From Tetrapyrgos nigripes (taxonomy: Eukaryota > Basidiomycota > Agaricomycetes > Agaricales > Campanellaceae), in the NCBI GenBank assembly GCA_013368315.1, contig JAACJM010000274.1:1-64000 (forward strand): DNA of 64,000 bases, given 5' to 3'. Position 1 is the stretch's first letter. Each line of letters opens with the position of its first letter. Shown here piece by piece: positions 20,399 through 32,400 of this stretch. Made by a program: the position numbers and the translations under genes. The notes under the pieces are model-generated. The model was not told the origin of the DNA. It did no database searches and saw only the letters and a program-made list of their open reading frames with translations.

Positions 20399-20872
20399 GG
20401 TGATGCCGCGTGCAACCCCCCAATATTAATGATGCGTGACACGTGATGTTACAGTCACATCGGTTTCGGGCTGCGTCTACTAGTACTAAGTCCCAAGATA
20501 TAGACTGTATCTCTGGTACAAAGAGAGATTTAAGATATAAGTATGATTTGAGGTACGTAGGTCAGATAAAACATTGAGAGTTAAGATATAAGTATGATTT
20601 GAAGTATGTAAGACAGATAAAACATTGTTGAAGAAGCCAATGGGACACTGTCCAACTTTTTTGTCCCATTCGCCAGAATGACTGTACTAGTACATCAAGA
20701 GCACAGGCCATTGTCAGCAACACTGATCCTGCTGCAATACTCATTGCGTGCCAAACCTCGACATTTATCGGGTGTATTGCTGGACTTATCCCACTCTCAA
20801 TTATCTTTCAAGATTAATGTGAAAAGATCGATACATGGCAAAAATAGTCCAAAAAAGTATTACAGGAGTATG
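20399..20872. repeat. Duplicated spacer segment
   Basis: Shares stretches with 25300-25500, including TGATGCGTGACACGTGATG and CTGCTGCAATACTCATTGC with the following CCAAACCTCGACATTT. Together with similarity between 19625-19720 and 25160-25250 it shows that this neighbourhood was duplicated. No gene seen in the segment itself. Confidence 0.6.
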
Positions 20873-23800
20873 CTAAGTAGTACTACTAGTACTAGAAGTT
20901 GACCATAGTCCGCCGCGAAGTAAATCCAACCCCATTTTCCATAGGTTCTCACGATGCTCATCCCACACCTTCCTCTGCGCCTTCGATGCCCTTGCCTTAA
21001 ATTCCTTATCACTCATGTTACCATTGTGACACCAGCGGAAAAGTCCAGAGGCCAAGTAGAAAGTGATTGATGAGTGGCTTTCCTCAGGGCCAATGGTAGA
21101 GTTGCAGTGCTCGAGTAGAGCAGAAGGGACGAAAATGACTGACCCTGGTGGAAACTCGAGAACGAGGCCGAGTTGCCAAATGACCAGGTGCCCACCTTCT
21201 TTGTACTGATAGGTACCAGTAGGAAGGATGGCGCAAAGCCCAAAGAGCAGGTTGAGATGATCAAAATGGCGGAAAGCGACGGCACTGTCAAAGTTGATAT
21301 TGGCAGAAGCAAACACGGAGTTGTCGAACATCTTCTTGAGCGTCGGGTTGTGCTCATGAAGTCGTTCTGATACGTTGTGATAGAGGTTGTGCAGATGAGG
21401 GAAGAAAGTCTTATAGTACTCTGAAAATGACATTAGATAAACAAAGAGACAAAAAAATGCGGACGCACGATCAATGAGACCTGCTACACGTTTGACGTTG
21501 GGATCAGCACAGAGCTGGTCCAGAACCTTACGGTTGCCGACTGTATGGGCAAAGTTGGCTGGTTTAACTTGGCCACCGCCAAATGACTTGCCGTCAGTCA
21601 GAGGAACCGACTTGTGCTTGCCTCGGTGATGCACGCTGATGGGCCATGCCAAACGAGTGGAAGCCCATGAGAAGATAGACTGCAAACTGGGGATAATGTT
21701 GCTGTGCCAGTCTGAGCTCTTGGGAGCAGCAGCCATGAGGATAGGCGGGGTATGCTTCTCATCCTCGATGATCCTGTTAATACTAGAGAATAGAGATAAA
21801 TTAGAATAAACTAAAGTATCAAGACTGTGAGGACGTACTCTCCATCCCACTCAATAATCCTGAACCCCTTCGCCTTCAAATCTGCCAACGAATATTCTCC
21901 TCATTGAAAGGTGCCTTCGAGCCAGTCCAAACTCCTGCCTGGCGCTCAAGCTGGCTTCTGAAACTGACTCGGAGGCGGACTAAGATGGTAGCTTTGATGA
22001 TTGCACAGGCTTTATTACTGTTTTGGGCCTGGACTTGTTTCGCCTGCCTCTGGTCGAAGCGGATGGAGGTCCTCCTCGTACGTGATTTGAGGTTCTTGTG
22101 CTGTTTGGGCGACAGTGTATAATCGGGTTGGTAGGTGGAAGTTTAAAAGTGGGTGGTTTTGCAAGCTCAGTGAGCGGCACGACTTTGGGAGCAGTCGGTC
22201 GTGTATGGAGGCCAATGGTGGGGAAGGCCAAGGGAACTGGCTCATCAGTTGCTCCGGGATTCTCGTCCTCGAAAAGTTGCTGCGCTTGGTAGGCAGTGTG
22301 GTAGAGGTTGGTAGCGTCGAGATTGAGCTGGATGTATTCAGCATATCGTAGAATTTCGTTGCGTTCTTGCAAAGCATCACAGCCAGCAAATTCTTTGCCT
22401 CCTTGAAGACGACGCATATCTGCAAAGAGAGCAAGTCAGCATTTTGTTGTGTGGCGATAACAGAACACGCGTCAGACACATCTGGACCACTTTCCACTGC
22501 CCCAGGGTCGTGACTGTGTACTCGATGTGCAAAAATAAAGGGGATAGACGGAGTGGCATCACTTACTCTCGAATTCCATGTTCCTTGAGGTGATGGTTGA
22601 GGCCTTGGCTTAAGGTTTGATCTAACAGCGATTTCAGTGCACACGTGATAATAGACAATGAGGAGTCCGGGGTAAAAAGAATGATTGAAGGAAAGCAGTC
22701 GCGAAAGGAAGCGTTTTCATAAAAGTAACGAAAGTGTAAGGGCTTTCATAAAGGTAGGGAAAGCAAGCACAAGGACAGCACTAGGACATACAATTGACAT
22801 TGAGCAATTTTTTTTCACAATCTGTAGTAGAGAAAGTACAATTTACAAGATCAATAGGAGATAAATCAGGTTCGTCATGTAGAGTAAAATAGCAAGGAGG
22901 CAAGGAAACACAGTGCCAAATTCATATATTCACCTGGTCAGTGTTCTGGAGATGGCGATGTTTGCAGGGACTTGGGGTCTCAGAGTCCCAAGCTTTGCGC
23001 TTGATACCACGAGAGCTAGGGAAAGAGGGGTCATAATTCTCAGTTGTTCTCGCTTGTCGTCGAGGTGAATCTGAGTGAAGAAAAATTAACAGATGTTCAA
23101 AGAAAGAAATTCTTTGACTTACTTCTCCTGACAATCTTCTCTCTTGCCCACTCATCCTCCCTCGCCCTCTGGTCTGCCTCATCCATCTCTCGCTGGGCTT
23201 GTGAGGAAACCTCCTCTTCCTCTGGTTGGTGTTCTGGCCATGGTTCTATAATAATGGTTATTACTGCCAGTATTCGTATATTGACAATCACTTACCAGAA
23301 TAATCGAAAACATGGTTGTCTTCAGCTTCAGCGGACTGTGGGGAATGTGAGCCCAGCTGAGAGGAGTCGGAGCCTCCTTCATATGCCGGATGAAGAGGTG
23401 AGTTGGACAGGGACGGAACGAAATTTTGCTGCTGAAAAAAGCTCTGAAACGCTGTCTGAATCTGTTCTGCTTGTCAGAACTTTTCATCCATGCATTTCTG
23501 GGTCTCAATCTCCTCCTCTCGTTTCTGGGGTTTCTGCTGATCTTCTTGCTCTTCCTGATCAAGCAGCTCCTGTTGTTCTTGCGGAGTCAGATCTGACCAG
23601 TCTGGCTGGTGTTCATCATAGTCTAAGGCTTAAAAGAACAATTAGCACAACAAAAATTCATACTACAATCAACAATCACTCACTGTAATCATAGGATGTA
23701 GAATCTTCTGCAAGACTCGAGCCCAGCTGGATGGGAAGGTCTTCTGAATGACAGGAGGGCAAATTTGAAGGAACCCAGAAGTGTTGTGCTGAATGGTCCT

Positions 23801-24116
23801 CCTGGTTTCTATCCTCCCTTTCAATGCTTTCCACTGATCTCTGGTCAGCATAGCCACTGCGAGCGCCATTGAGATACTCGAGTTGGTTGTAGTAGTCGGT
23901 GACTGGATCATGAACGACTGTGAACCCATTAGGATCCTTGTCATACATGAATGCCTGGCCACCAGCAGAGCCACTTTTATCGATGAATGGTCCAGTGGAT
24001 AGAAGACGAGTCCCTCCAGGAGGGGTAGGAGGCTGATCGATACAAAAAATGAGTTCAGAAGGTCGAGAAGGCAGTGAGGCAGATGATGATCAAATATTGG
24101 GATGCGAATGGTCCAT
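20873..24116 (-). pseudogene. TET/JBP-like 2OG-Fe(II) dioxygenase gene, with premature stops
   Basis: Long multi-exon minus-strand gene. The C-terminal region matches the TET/JBP-type dioxygenases expanded with KDZ transposons in mushrooms: LKAKGFRIIEWDG, DGKSFGGGQVKPANF, an HxD iron-binding pair in FRHFDHLNLLFG, GGHLVIWQLGLVLEFPPGS, the distal His in SALLEHCNS, and LASGLFRW near the end. Introns at 21421-21468 and about 21783-21837 are canonical. The family is predicted to oxidise 5-methylcytosine or thymine in DNA in the nucleus. The N-terminal two thirds is low-complexity and charged (runs of Gln/Glu, EEQEDQQKPQKREEE), with exons near 23700-24050, 23290-23640 and 22930-23240. Damage: TGA at 24090-24092 and 23474-23476 and a frameshift near 21893, so probably inactive, although the catalytic residues remain. 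Confidence 0.65.
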
Positions 24117-24378
24117 GTGGGGGTGAGAAATGGCGAATATGGGTCAAGATATGAACATGATTCCATCGTATAAAGGGTCCAAGGTGGAGTTGGTCCAATC
24201 GAAGAGTGGACACACAGATGACATCAGATCAACGAACCAGCCAGCTGAGCGAAGTGTGGTCTGGCAATATCAAGTTCAACGAGACTTGGTGTGACCATGA
24301 CGACACTATATACACCCTCGTATTCCCGTTGCACGGGTGTTCAAAAGGTATATAGCGAGTGACCAGTAGCTAAATCTA
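24117..24378. other. Short spacer upstream of the dioxygenase gene
   Basis: Contains a TATATACACC-type element near 24306 and the repeated ACTATATACA/GGTATATAGCGAGTG words, possibly promoter sequence. No coding frame supported. Confidence 0.3.
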
Positions 24379-24502
24379 CTAGGCCAAATTAGCACCATAC
24401 ACACAATAAAATAGAAAAATACAGGCCTCGACGATAGTCAAGCCTTTGCACATGATGAAAATCGTGGCAGAGATTGCAAGTCCGAAATATGTAAATACTC
24501 AC
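24379..24502 (-). other. Introner-like unit A (124 bp)
   Basis: On the minus strand it starts GTGAGTATTTACATAT and ends TTTGGCCTAG, proper intron borders. Its core (GCCACGATTTTCATCATGTG, CAAAGGCTTGACTATCGTCG, AGGCCTGTAT) is shared with units B and C although the flanking exon-like sequences differ. Confidence 0.55.
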
Positions 24503-25170
24503 CAGGAATCTTTCTGTAATGTACAGTCCAGATTGAATTTGGGACATAACTACGAAATGGGGCAAAACGATAGGCCAGTGCATCACACCAGGAGAAACCT
24601 TTAAGGGGTGCGTCACCTTTCCCATTTGAAGTTGATTGAGAGACATCATCAGCAACATCCATGTGCATAGTTTAACGTTGTTTTGGACATGCCATGGCGC
24701 TTGTGGTTGGTTGCAGGGGCTGGCTGAGGAGGTAGCTATTGAAAGGTTTTGGCAGGTTGCAAAGGCTGACCTAGCAATGCGAAACAAGGACGTAGATCTA
24801 CTAAGGCCAAATTAACAATGTACACACAATACAATACAAGGATACAGGCCTCGACAATAGTCGAGCCTTTGCACACGATGAAAATCGTGGCAGAAGTTGA
24901 AATATGTATTTACTCACAACTTGAAAGTACGGGTTGAAGTACTAGGTAGAATATCTGGGTGAACATCCACGGAACCATAAAGATTCAGCCAGATACAATG
25001 TAGTCTTGAGGGATCCTGGTTGAGTAGTGATGTCGGAAGCTGCAAAAAATGGAAGTCAGCATGTACTAAGGTGATGAGAGAATGATGAAGAGGCATACCA
25101 TCATTCAAATTTTGGAGAATGACTCAGATGGTTCCAATTTTGTGGGATGAGTGGTTGGAGTTACTACGAC
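24430..25170 (-). pseudogene. Possible minus-strand gene with two related introns; unrecognised
   Basis: Between and around introner-like units A and B the minus strand gives exon-like frames: one before A containing GFSWCDALAYRFAPFRSYVPN, and one before B derived from about 24918-25035 (LPTSLLNQDPSRLHCIW). Upstream, 25160-25250 resembles the 5' coding region of the DUF6698-like gene (a GCATGCTCTGTCATTCG block), so this may be a partial, decayed relative. Frames conflict and I cannot give a protein. Confidence 0.25.
24801..24917 (-). other. Introner-like unit B (117 bp)
   Basis: On the minus strand starts GTGAGTAAATACATAT and ends TTGGCCTTAG. The core carries GCCACGATTTTCATCGTGTG and CAAAGGCTCGACTATTGTCG followed by AGGCCTGTAT; CTCGAC..GTCGAG can form a short hairpin. 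Confidence 0.55.
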
Positions 25171-25564
25171 GATTGCATCCGACGAATGACAGAGCATGCA
25201 CTGGACAAAGGTCCAGGCAGGGAGGGAAAGGAAGACAAGAGGATGGAGGAGAAGGAGGAGGAGTCTAGATGGAAGACGAAAGCTGAGAGGGCTGACACGC
25301 CAATATTAGCATGATGCGTGACACGTGATGTTACAGTCACACTGATTCCGCCACCGCATCTAAGTCCAACTTTTCTCTAGTACCACGATCATCAAGAGGC
25401 CACAAGTGGCCATCGTCAGGAACACCGACCTCCTCTACTGACCCTGCTGCAATACTCATTGCATGCCAAACCTCGACATTTGTTAAGTGTACCACTGGAC
25501 CCTTCACACTTTACCCTTCGCTTATTCTGGACCCTGGTACCTTACTTCTCGACTTCTCGTGCAA

Positions 25565-25705
25565 GTGAGTACTACTATGATCATCTATTCCCATCTTGCT
25601 ATCTCTGCTGCGATTTTCATCGTGTGCAAAGGCTCAACTATCGTCAAGGCCTATATCTTTGTTCTATTTCATTGTTGCAAAGTGTACAGTACTGACTTTG
25701 CCTAG
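25565..25705 (+). other. Introner-like unit C (141 bp), in the 5' region of the 25848 gene
   Basis: Plus-strand unit starting GTGAGTACTACTATGA and ending ACTTTGCCTAG, with the same core as A and B (GCGATTTTCATCGTGTGC, AAAGGCTCAACTATCGTC, AAGGCCTATA) in the opposite genomic orientation. It lies upstream of the ATG at 25848 and would be a 5'-UTR intron. Confidence 0.5.
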
Positions 25706-25847
25706 ATTATACTACGCACTTTCAACTTCACTAGACGAACAATCAAATAAACTTCTCTACTGTACAAAAGGTGAGTTATGTCCTTGACCAAGGCTTTCTG
25801 CTCAATACACTTCGTTTTCTCTACAGTTAACTGTTTCCTCGCCAATC

Positions 25848-28005
25848 ATGCCCGAGCTCTCCACTCAAGATCTTCTTGGAAATAAAGATTTGTATGGTAT
25901 GCAGCAGTCTGTCTTTTCAGGCTGTCTTAACTTATTCCAATGTAGATTATATTACCTTCAGCGATGGTCTGGTTGCTGCTTTGCACCCTAGAACCGCGAG
26001 TTCATCACCACCCTCAACACGTGCGAAATCCCCTTTCCACCTTTTGGCTCCACTCGTGATCTCTACCGTCGAGAGAATGGTTGTTACGGCGACGATGATC
26101 CCATCCAGTGGCCACAACCATTCAACTCCAAGCATCCTTATGTTCCGTGCATTCCTTGGCCAGCAGTCCATATGACAGATACCTACGCTGCAGATAGTTG
26201 CATGTGGTATGTCATTGGCGACCACCTCTTGTCTCTGGGTCTGTCTACGACATCCAAAGCAACCACTATCACACCATTTTTCAGTGATGAACTTACTGTG
26301 TCTGTGGACAAACTGCGAGAGAGAGTGGATGTTTTCCTCGCTCAGCATCCAACCAAGGACCACTTTGCCTCACTACTGGCGGAATTTGGCACCACCATCA
26401 CTGTATGCCATCCGAGCCCACTTCATGACCTTCATCGGGGAGTCGTTGAGATCCAGCGCAGCTGGCTTTATTCCGTCGCCATCCTTGGCTATGTAGACTG
26501 TTTTCAAGCTCGAATGGAATCTGCCATGGACGGGCCACAGGCAGCCAAACGCCGTCTAGGAGCCTTCGTTTGGAATGACAGAGACGCCCTCATGCTCTGG
26601 AGAGCTGGGCTTCCTGTCTACTACGTTTGGCCCTACAATGACTTCACTGTGCAGCGTATTTTGAAAACGCAGACACTAACTCCTCCTAACCTGGACCTCA
26701 AGGCTGCAAACCCACCATATCCTGTAATATACACAGGGCAGGCTGGTGCTGATGACAAGTTTTCTGCCATCCGTCGTGCATCTGTCGAGTGCTTTGCTGT
26801 GTCCAGCCCTTTTGAGAATATGCATCTACCAGGTCAATATACCTCTTCATACTCCCCAGGCTCTAGCCGTATCTTCTCCACTGCCCAATCTACCCCTTCC
26901 ACTTCCACTTCCACCTCCCAACCTTCTTTTACTGGTCCCATCCGTACATCTACCTCCACACGGTCAACAAAACCTTATGACAGTACTAATCGTTCAAGGG
27001 GTAAACGCCCCTGCACAAATCGTGAGCAGCTTCTTTTATTGTTTTCTGTCTCTTTCTAACATTGCTATTCTAGCTCCTAAAACAGAACGCGATCGATTTG
27101 CTGACTTGCTCTGGCACGAATGGGTTCCCCCTAATATCCAAGCCTGGATAGACATTAACCTGACCATCGACAAGTCACATCCTGGAAGAGTGCAGGGTTC
27201 AGGTACTTTGCGGAAAGCAGTCACCGTTGTTCCTGATCCTGCAACCATATTTGGCCCAGATGAGTCTCAACGTCGAGTTGCATATCTCCAACAATGGAAT
27301 CACGTGCGTTCGGTATGGATCCAGCATGCTCGAGCAAATGGCGTTAATCGTGCTGCTCTTTCTGCCGGGGTTTGGAAGAAGTTGCTCGGGCTTGGGGCTA
27401 CTGGTCTATGGAAGAAGGAAGACACCCCTCGCAATACATCAATGCAGGAGCACAAGGAGGCCACTGACCTGATAGAGTCGGTATTTCAGAACTATGCGCC
27501 CCAACAGGCAGTCATTCCTCCAACCACCAGCACAGTAGACGGTCATCATGCAAGGAAGTTGATAAAGAAGCTCAGCTGGATCAATTTTCGGGTGCAGTTG
27601 AAATATCTGGACAGTGTAGCAGACTTGATGATTCCAACTGCCTCCAGGTCCTTGTCCAATGCTGATTTCGAGGTCGCTCTTGCTAATCATCGATGATACC
27701 GCTCTCTGTTGATTAGCAATGTTCTTGGTGGGGATGATGATATATTCCATACGTCTTACAGCAACGTCGGCTTAGCTGCAGATGACTGGACTGCTCGCTT
27801 GCCGTCTTTAATTGCATTTTGGCAACTTATGGATACGTGGCCTGGTGAAAAACCAGTGATTTGGTCTAGAGGTTCCAACGCCAATCTCCCTAGTATGCCT
27901 GGGGATGGACAAGAGTGGGAGAGGATGCTGGCCATGTTCTATGTCCAAAATTTTTACAACTTCACTGGTCACCCACCTATCATACCTCGAAAATTATTAC
28001 TGTAG
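25848..28005 (+). CDS. Unrecognised Agaricomycete-type spliced gene; one frameshift and one in-frame TGA
   Basis: Start MPELSTQDLLGNKDL; introns at 25897-25945 and 27022-27073. The frame must shift by one base near 25990 to reach NREFITTLNTCEIPFPPFGS, after which one frame runs on: DLHRGVVEIQRSW, RRLGAFVWNDRDALMLWRAGLPVYYVWPY, YTGQAGADDKFSAIRRAS, a Ser/Thr-rich linker, then a second domain with FADLLWHEWVPPNIQAW and WNHVRSVWIQHARANG. TGA at 27694-27696 interrupts a frame that continues to TAG at 28005 (LPSLIAFWQLMDTWPGEKP). I remember similar proteins with a GAFVWNDRDAL-type motif from mushroom genomes, without an assigned function, and do not propose one. The gene lies 3' of KDZ transposase 1, tail to tail, with tandem repeats between. 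Confidence 0.6.
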
Positions 28006-28429
28006 GACTATTGTAAGGCCGGGTGTGGACATTATTGAACTGTAAGATTCCTCTCGTCTATCATCATGTTTTCATTGCTTCATCTATATCTTGTACCATT
28101 GTATTTTTTCTTTGTGTGTTTATGTATATATGAAAGCAGTCAACGGACAATACCAAATGTCTATTTACTATCTGCTGGGCTGGTGCTGCAACCATTAGTC
28201 CCGAGGCTGCACCGATAACTTTGATGAAGGAACGCGTCCCCGTCACTTATATCTGCTGGTTTCATACATCATAATGGGTTATTGTCCATACTCCCTGATA
28301 CATGCACAAGGACAATTTCCCATCACTGTACTAGATGACATTGTTTGGGTCGCAATACAATGCCCAGGCCTCGAGCTCATTGCCAAACTATTCCCTGTCA
28401 TTGCTGATCCCGCCCATACCCCCGCCCAT
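28006..28429. other. Spacer; nothing recognised
   Basis: A/T-rich 3' flank of the preceding gene; no coding frame or repeat unit clearly assigned. Confidence 0.35.
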
Positions 28430-29290
28430 CACTGTCCGCTCTCTCCCAACACTTCAACATCCCGACGCTTAATCTCATTGACCAAATCTTGGCAAAACAG
28501 CTGTCAGCGCCGTAAATCGCTCCTGTCATCCCAGACGTTGCCGCCGTCAATGAAAAGGGTGGTGTACCCTGTGTATACCGTTACCGCCGTCAACAGATAG
28601 TGTGGTGTTCATTGCACATGACAGTGAGCGCGCGTGTCCCGCCGTTAATAGGGGGAAAAAAGTAAAATTGCCCAAAAAAATACATGTAGTGCCGTTAATC
28701 GCACTGCCCTCAATAAATAGCGTGGTGTATCCTGCACACTGCTACTTCCGTCAACCGATAGAGTGGTGCTCATCGCGCATCACAGTGAGTGCATATCCCG
28801 CCGTTCATAGGGGAAAAAAAGTAAAATTGCAAAAAAAAAAAAATACATGTATTGCCGTAAATCACACCTGTCATTCTCCATACGTCGCCATCAATAGATA
28901 GGGTGGTGTGGCCTGTGTAAACTGTTACTGCCGTCAACAGATAGAGTGGTGTTCATTGCGCATGACAGTGAGCGCATGTCCCGCCGTTGGTGGGGAAAAA
29001 ACTAAAATTACCAAAAAAAAAAAAACAAAACACATCAATAAAAAGGGCGGTGTACCCTGTGTATTTCGTTACTGCCATCAACAGGTAGAGCGGTGTTCAT
29101 TGTGCATAACAGTGAGCGCGTGTCCCGCTGTTAGTAGGAGAGAAAAAGTAAAATTGCCGAAAAAAAAAATACATGTAGTACCGTAAATTGCGCCTGTCAT
29201 CCCATACGTTGCCGCCATCAATTAATAGAGTGGCGTACAATGTGTATACCGTTCAACGGCGTGTGTCCTGCCATTAGTAGGAAAAGAAAA
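28430..29290. repeat. Degenerate tandem repeats of about 145-185 bp beside KDZ transposase 1
   Basis: Roughly five units containing CCGTCAACAGATAGAGTGGTG, TTCATTGCGCATGACAGTGAG, GCG(T)GTCCCGCCGTT, an AGTAAAATTGCC-A(n) run and TACATGTAGTGCCG. Poly-A lengths and small deletions change the period. The array sits about 140 bp from the 3' end of the transposase gene, so it is likely a subterminal region of the transposon. Open frames inside it are short and repeat-driven. Confidence 0.75.
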
Positions 29291-29430
29291 GTACATAAAA
29301 TTATACACTCATTAGATCACAAACAATCATCTATGATAGGTTCAGAAACAAACATCTGCTGGCATACGAGAAAAATACAAAAATGAATACTAGCCTTGAC
29401 AAAAATTGGAAATCCTGTGGGTCCCGATGC

Positions 29431-32400
29431 TTAATCATTGTTGCAATAGTCGTCTTCGTCACTACTATCATCGTCATCGTCGTCACTGTCACTCTGATTG
29501 CCGTTGTGATTGTTGCCGGTAGTCAGGAGGCTGAAATGCTCGGAAAGCGGTAGTGACCAGATAGACTGGAAGGAAAGCTCCATCTGACGGTATAAACTAG
29601 CCTGCTTGGCTGCATATGCAGCCAAGCCATCCTTGACCCCTGAATCGAGCCTGTCCTCTCCTTCTCGCAATCGCATCCGCTCCAACCACCATTTTTCCTT
29701 CCAGACCAAGAAAGCTGAGGTCCGCCGCATTTCTTCTTTCAAAAGCATGACCTCCTCTGTTGCTCGGTTTGCTCAGGCACGACTTCGACACCATTCTGAG
29801 TGGCAGACCTCATTACCTTCATCTGCACCATCCTCCAAGTTCATCCCAGGTCCTGACTCCCAAATCCAAGAGTTGCGCTTTGTTGTCTCACCCGTCCCGT
29901 CCCGACTTATGTCTTCCCTTCTGGTCACACCTCTGCGTTCTCCCCTTACTTCGTTCCACAAAACCATTTCCTGCTCCTCCTCCAACTGCTCCTCCTCTAC
30001 CCCCTTCTCAGTTGCCGGTTCCCAGCTATCTTCATTCGTTCCCCATCTTCCTGGACCCTTTTTCAGCCTGGCCTGATCTCTATAAGAACGAACATCTTCA
30101 TTCCTTAACTCTTGCAACTCCTTCTCCCAACTTCCATGTCCCACCAAATTCAACTTCGCAGCCCTAGCAACCCGATAGCGTGTGGAGTATTTCTTGGCAC
30201 GTTGCTGAACACGGTCAATAATAGCCCGAGAACGAAGGCCAGGGCGTTGACCGGCAATGTTGGCATTTTTGAAGAGGACCATGCGGCTTTTGACACGAAG
30301 AGTATGGCGGAGGCACTCGATCGCATTGTTACACTGCGCAGTGCGAAACCGATCCTCAATAAGTACCAGTCCAGCCATACATACTCGCTCTCTATGATCA
30401 GCAGGTATGGCCGAGGGCAACCATAGTTTTATGTCCTCCGGGTTTGTCACCTCCGATCTTGATGCATCCACCTCTTCCCCCATATCAATAAGCATTTGCA
30501 ACAATCCTGGCATATAAATGCCATGGAGCCGTTCGTACGTTGAGAGTTTCTCCTGTAGGGGTGCTCGTTGCTCTGTGATAGCAACCTGGTCTCGGTCACA
30601 CTGGTTCGGTTTGAGGTCCGTCGTCCATCGTTATTGCGTGTTTTTGACTTGACAAAATCCTGCACAGAAAGACTAGGTACTATTAGCCTCGATGGACAAT
30701 CCAAAATATGAATAAGTACGCACCACATGCGCTCAAGCTCCAACCCCATTGCAATAAACCCGGCTGAGCTCACATCATTCCAGCTGACACCGCCACAGGC
30801 ACGTCGGGTGGCGTCTTCCACCTCAAGCTCCTTCAAGGCTTCCTCCTCACCTAGGACTAGATCCATAGTCAACATGTGTCCAAAGGCCCAGGGAAATAAA
30901 ACTTACATTCACTAGTGATCTCAAATGGGTTGTCCACTTCTTTGGGAAACGGTGCATTCTCCCAAACAACGCAAGCAGCCTCCCATTTTTCCACTAGGTC
31001 CAAAGGTAACCTTGAAGTCCATGCGTTATGGGCCTCGACTTGGTTGTTACGTTCACCAACAGCAGCCGTATACCTCCGCATTAAGGTCTTGCCTAAAGAT
31101 AGCAGCATGGCAAAGGTTAGGTAACGAGGGAATTTATGTACAATGTAAAGGACTTACCCATTCCAATGAGTTTCTGCCAATTCCACGCCGCAAAGTGATC
31201 ATCAAGGACATCTTGACGAGTTCCTGGAGCCATTGGCTTCATTGAATAAGAAACACCATTATGGGCCGCCCAGATCCTCTCTGGTCCCTCTCCATTGCTA
31301 TGTCCAGCCCAGAAATAAGGTTGAAGGAGTATTGTTCATGATGCTTTTGAATATGGGCCGGTTCATGAAACTTTCCTATGGCGGGAATGACGTTGGCGGT
31401 ACTAAGGTTTTGAAGGGGCTTCATATCGTCAGACCATAAGTTTGAAATGCGAGAAAAAAGATTGATGAACCATTGACAAGCAATATCATAGCTAATCAAC
31501 AAAGCCGCAATGTCGATAAAGATTTTGAGAGAGTATGCAAAGATAAAATCCATGCATGCATACCTGAATCAACTATTATGAGATATTGACAGCAGGCAGA
31601 ATCATATGCCAGGACTCACCGCTCACCGTTGGGTATGTTCCCCACTCCACTGGGCATGAGCATGTCCGTCCTCTCGCAGCAAACGGCACCAACCCCAGTG
31701 TAACGCAGCCCTCTCGAGAACTTTGTCAAGGCCTGAGCCAAAGCTGCAAACCCCACGCATGTGCTAATCTGAAACAAGGAAAAGTCAACAACCGAGCGAG
31801 TAGAACTTAGGGATGCTATTCTTACCTCATCATTATCAATGTGACTCAATAAGTATTCCTCGTACTTCTTCCTAGGAACAAAGTAGGCCCAGCCAATCCC
31901 AAACCCTGGATCCCTGGAGTAAGAAGAAACCAGCTGATTCTTTAACTTGAAATTCGCATCCATAACTAGGACGACTCGGTATAAGAACCTAAGAGCTGAG
32001 GGGATGTTTGTGAGGCTAACGGAGAGGTTGATGCCAGGGTAAGGACAAGACGGGCATCTCACTGCGAGTTCCCCCTCCGTTGTTACCGAGACCCGTTCTG
32101 GGTGTGGGTCGTGTGCTCGTCCACCTCGCTTTAGCAACTTGAGATGACGCCATTGATGCATCATCCTGCGTAGCGGGGCATAGCGAGACTTAGGAATGGC
32201 CAAGCCTGTATTATCATTAAGGCGTTCAACTGTGCGGTAGAAGTCGTGATTTGAGCCTTTGGAGGTTATTGAAAGGTGGTGCAATAGCTCCATCAACTCA
32301 AAGGATGCAACGGTTTCAGGGATCTCGTGAGTGGAAGGATAAAGGCCACGTCGGAGGAGTTGCAAGGATGGTGAAACGGAGCGTTCACAGTTGCAGTATT

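Noticed and set aside
29606..30426. Plus-strand frames of 104-156 residues opposite KDZ 1
   Set aside because: Antisense shadows of the conserved C-terminal exons of the KDZ transposase.
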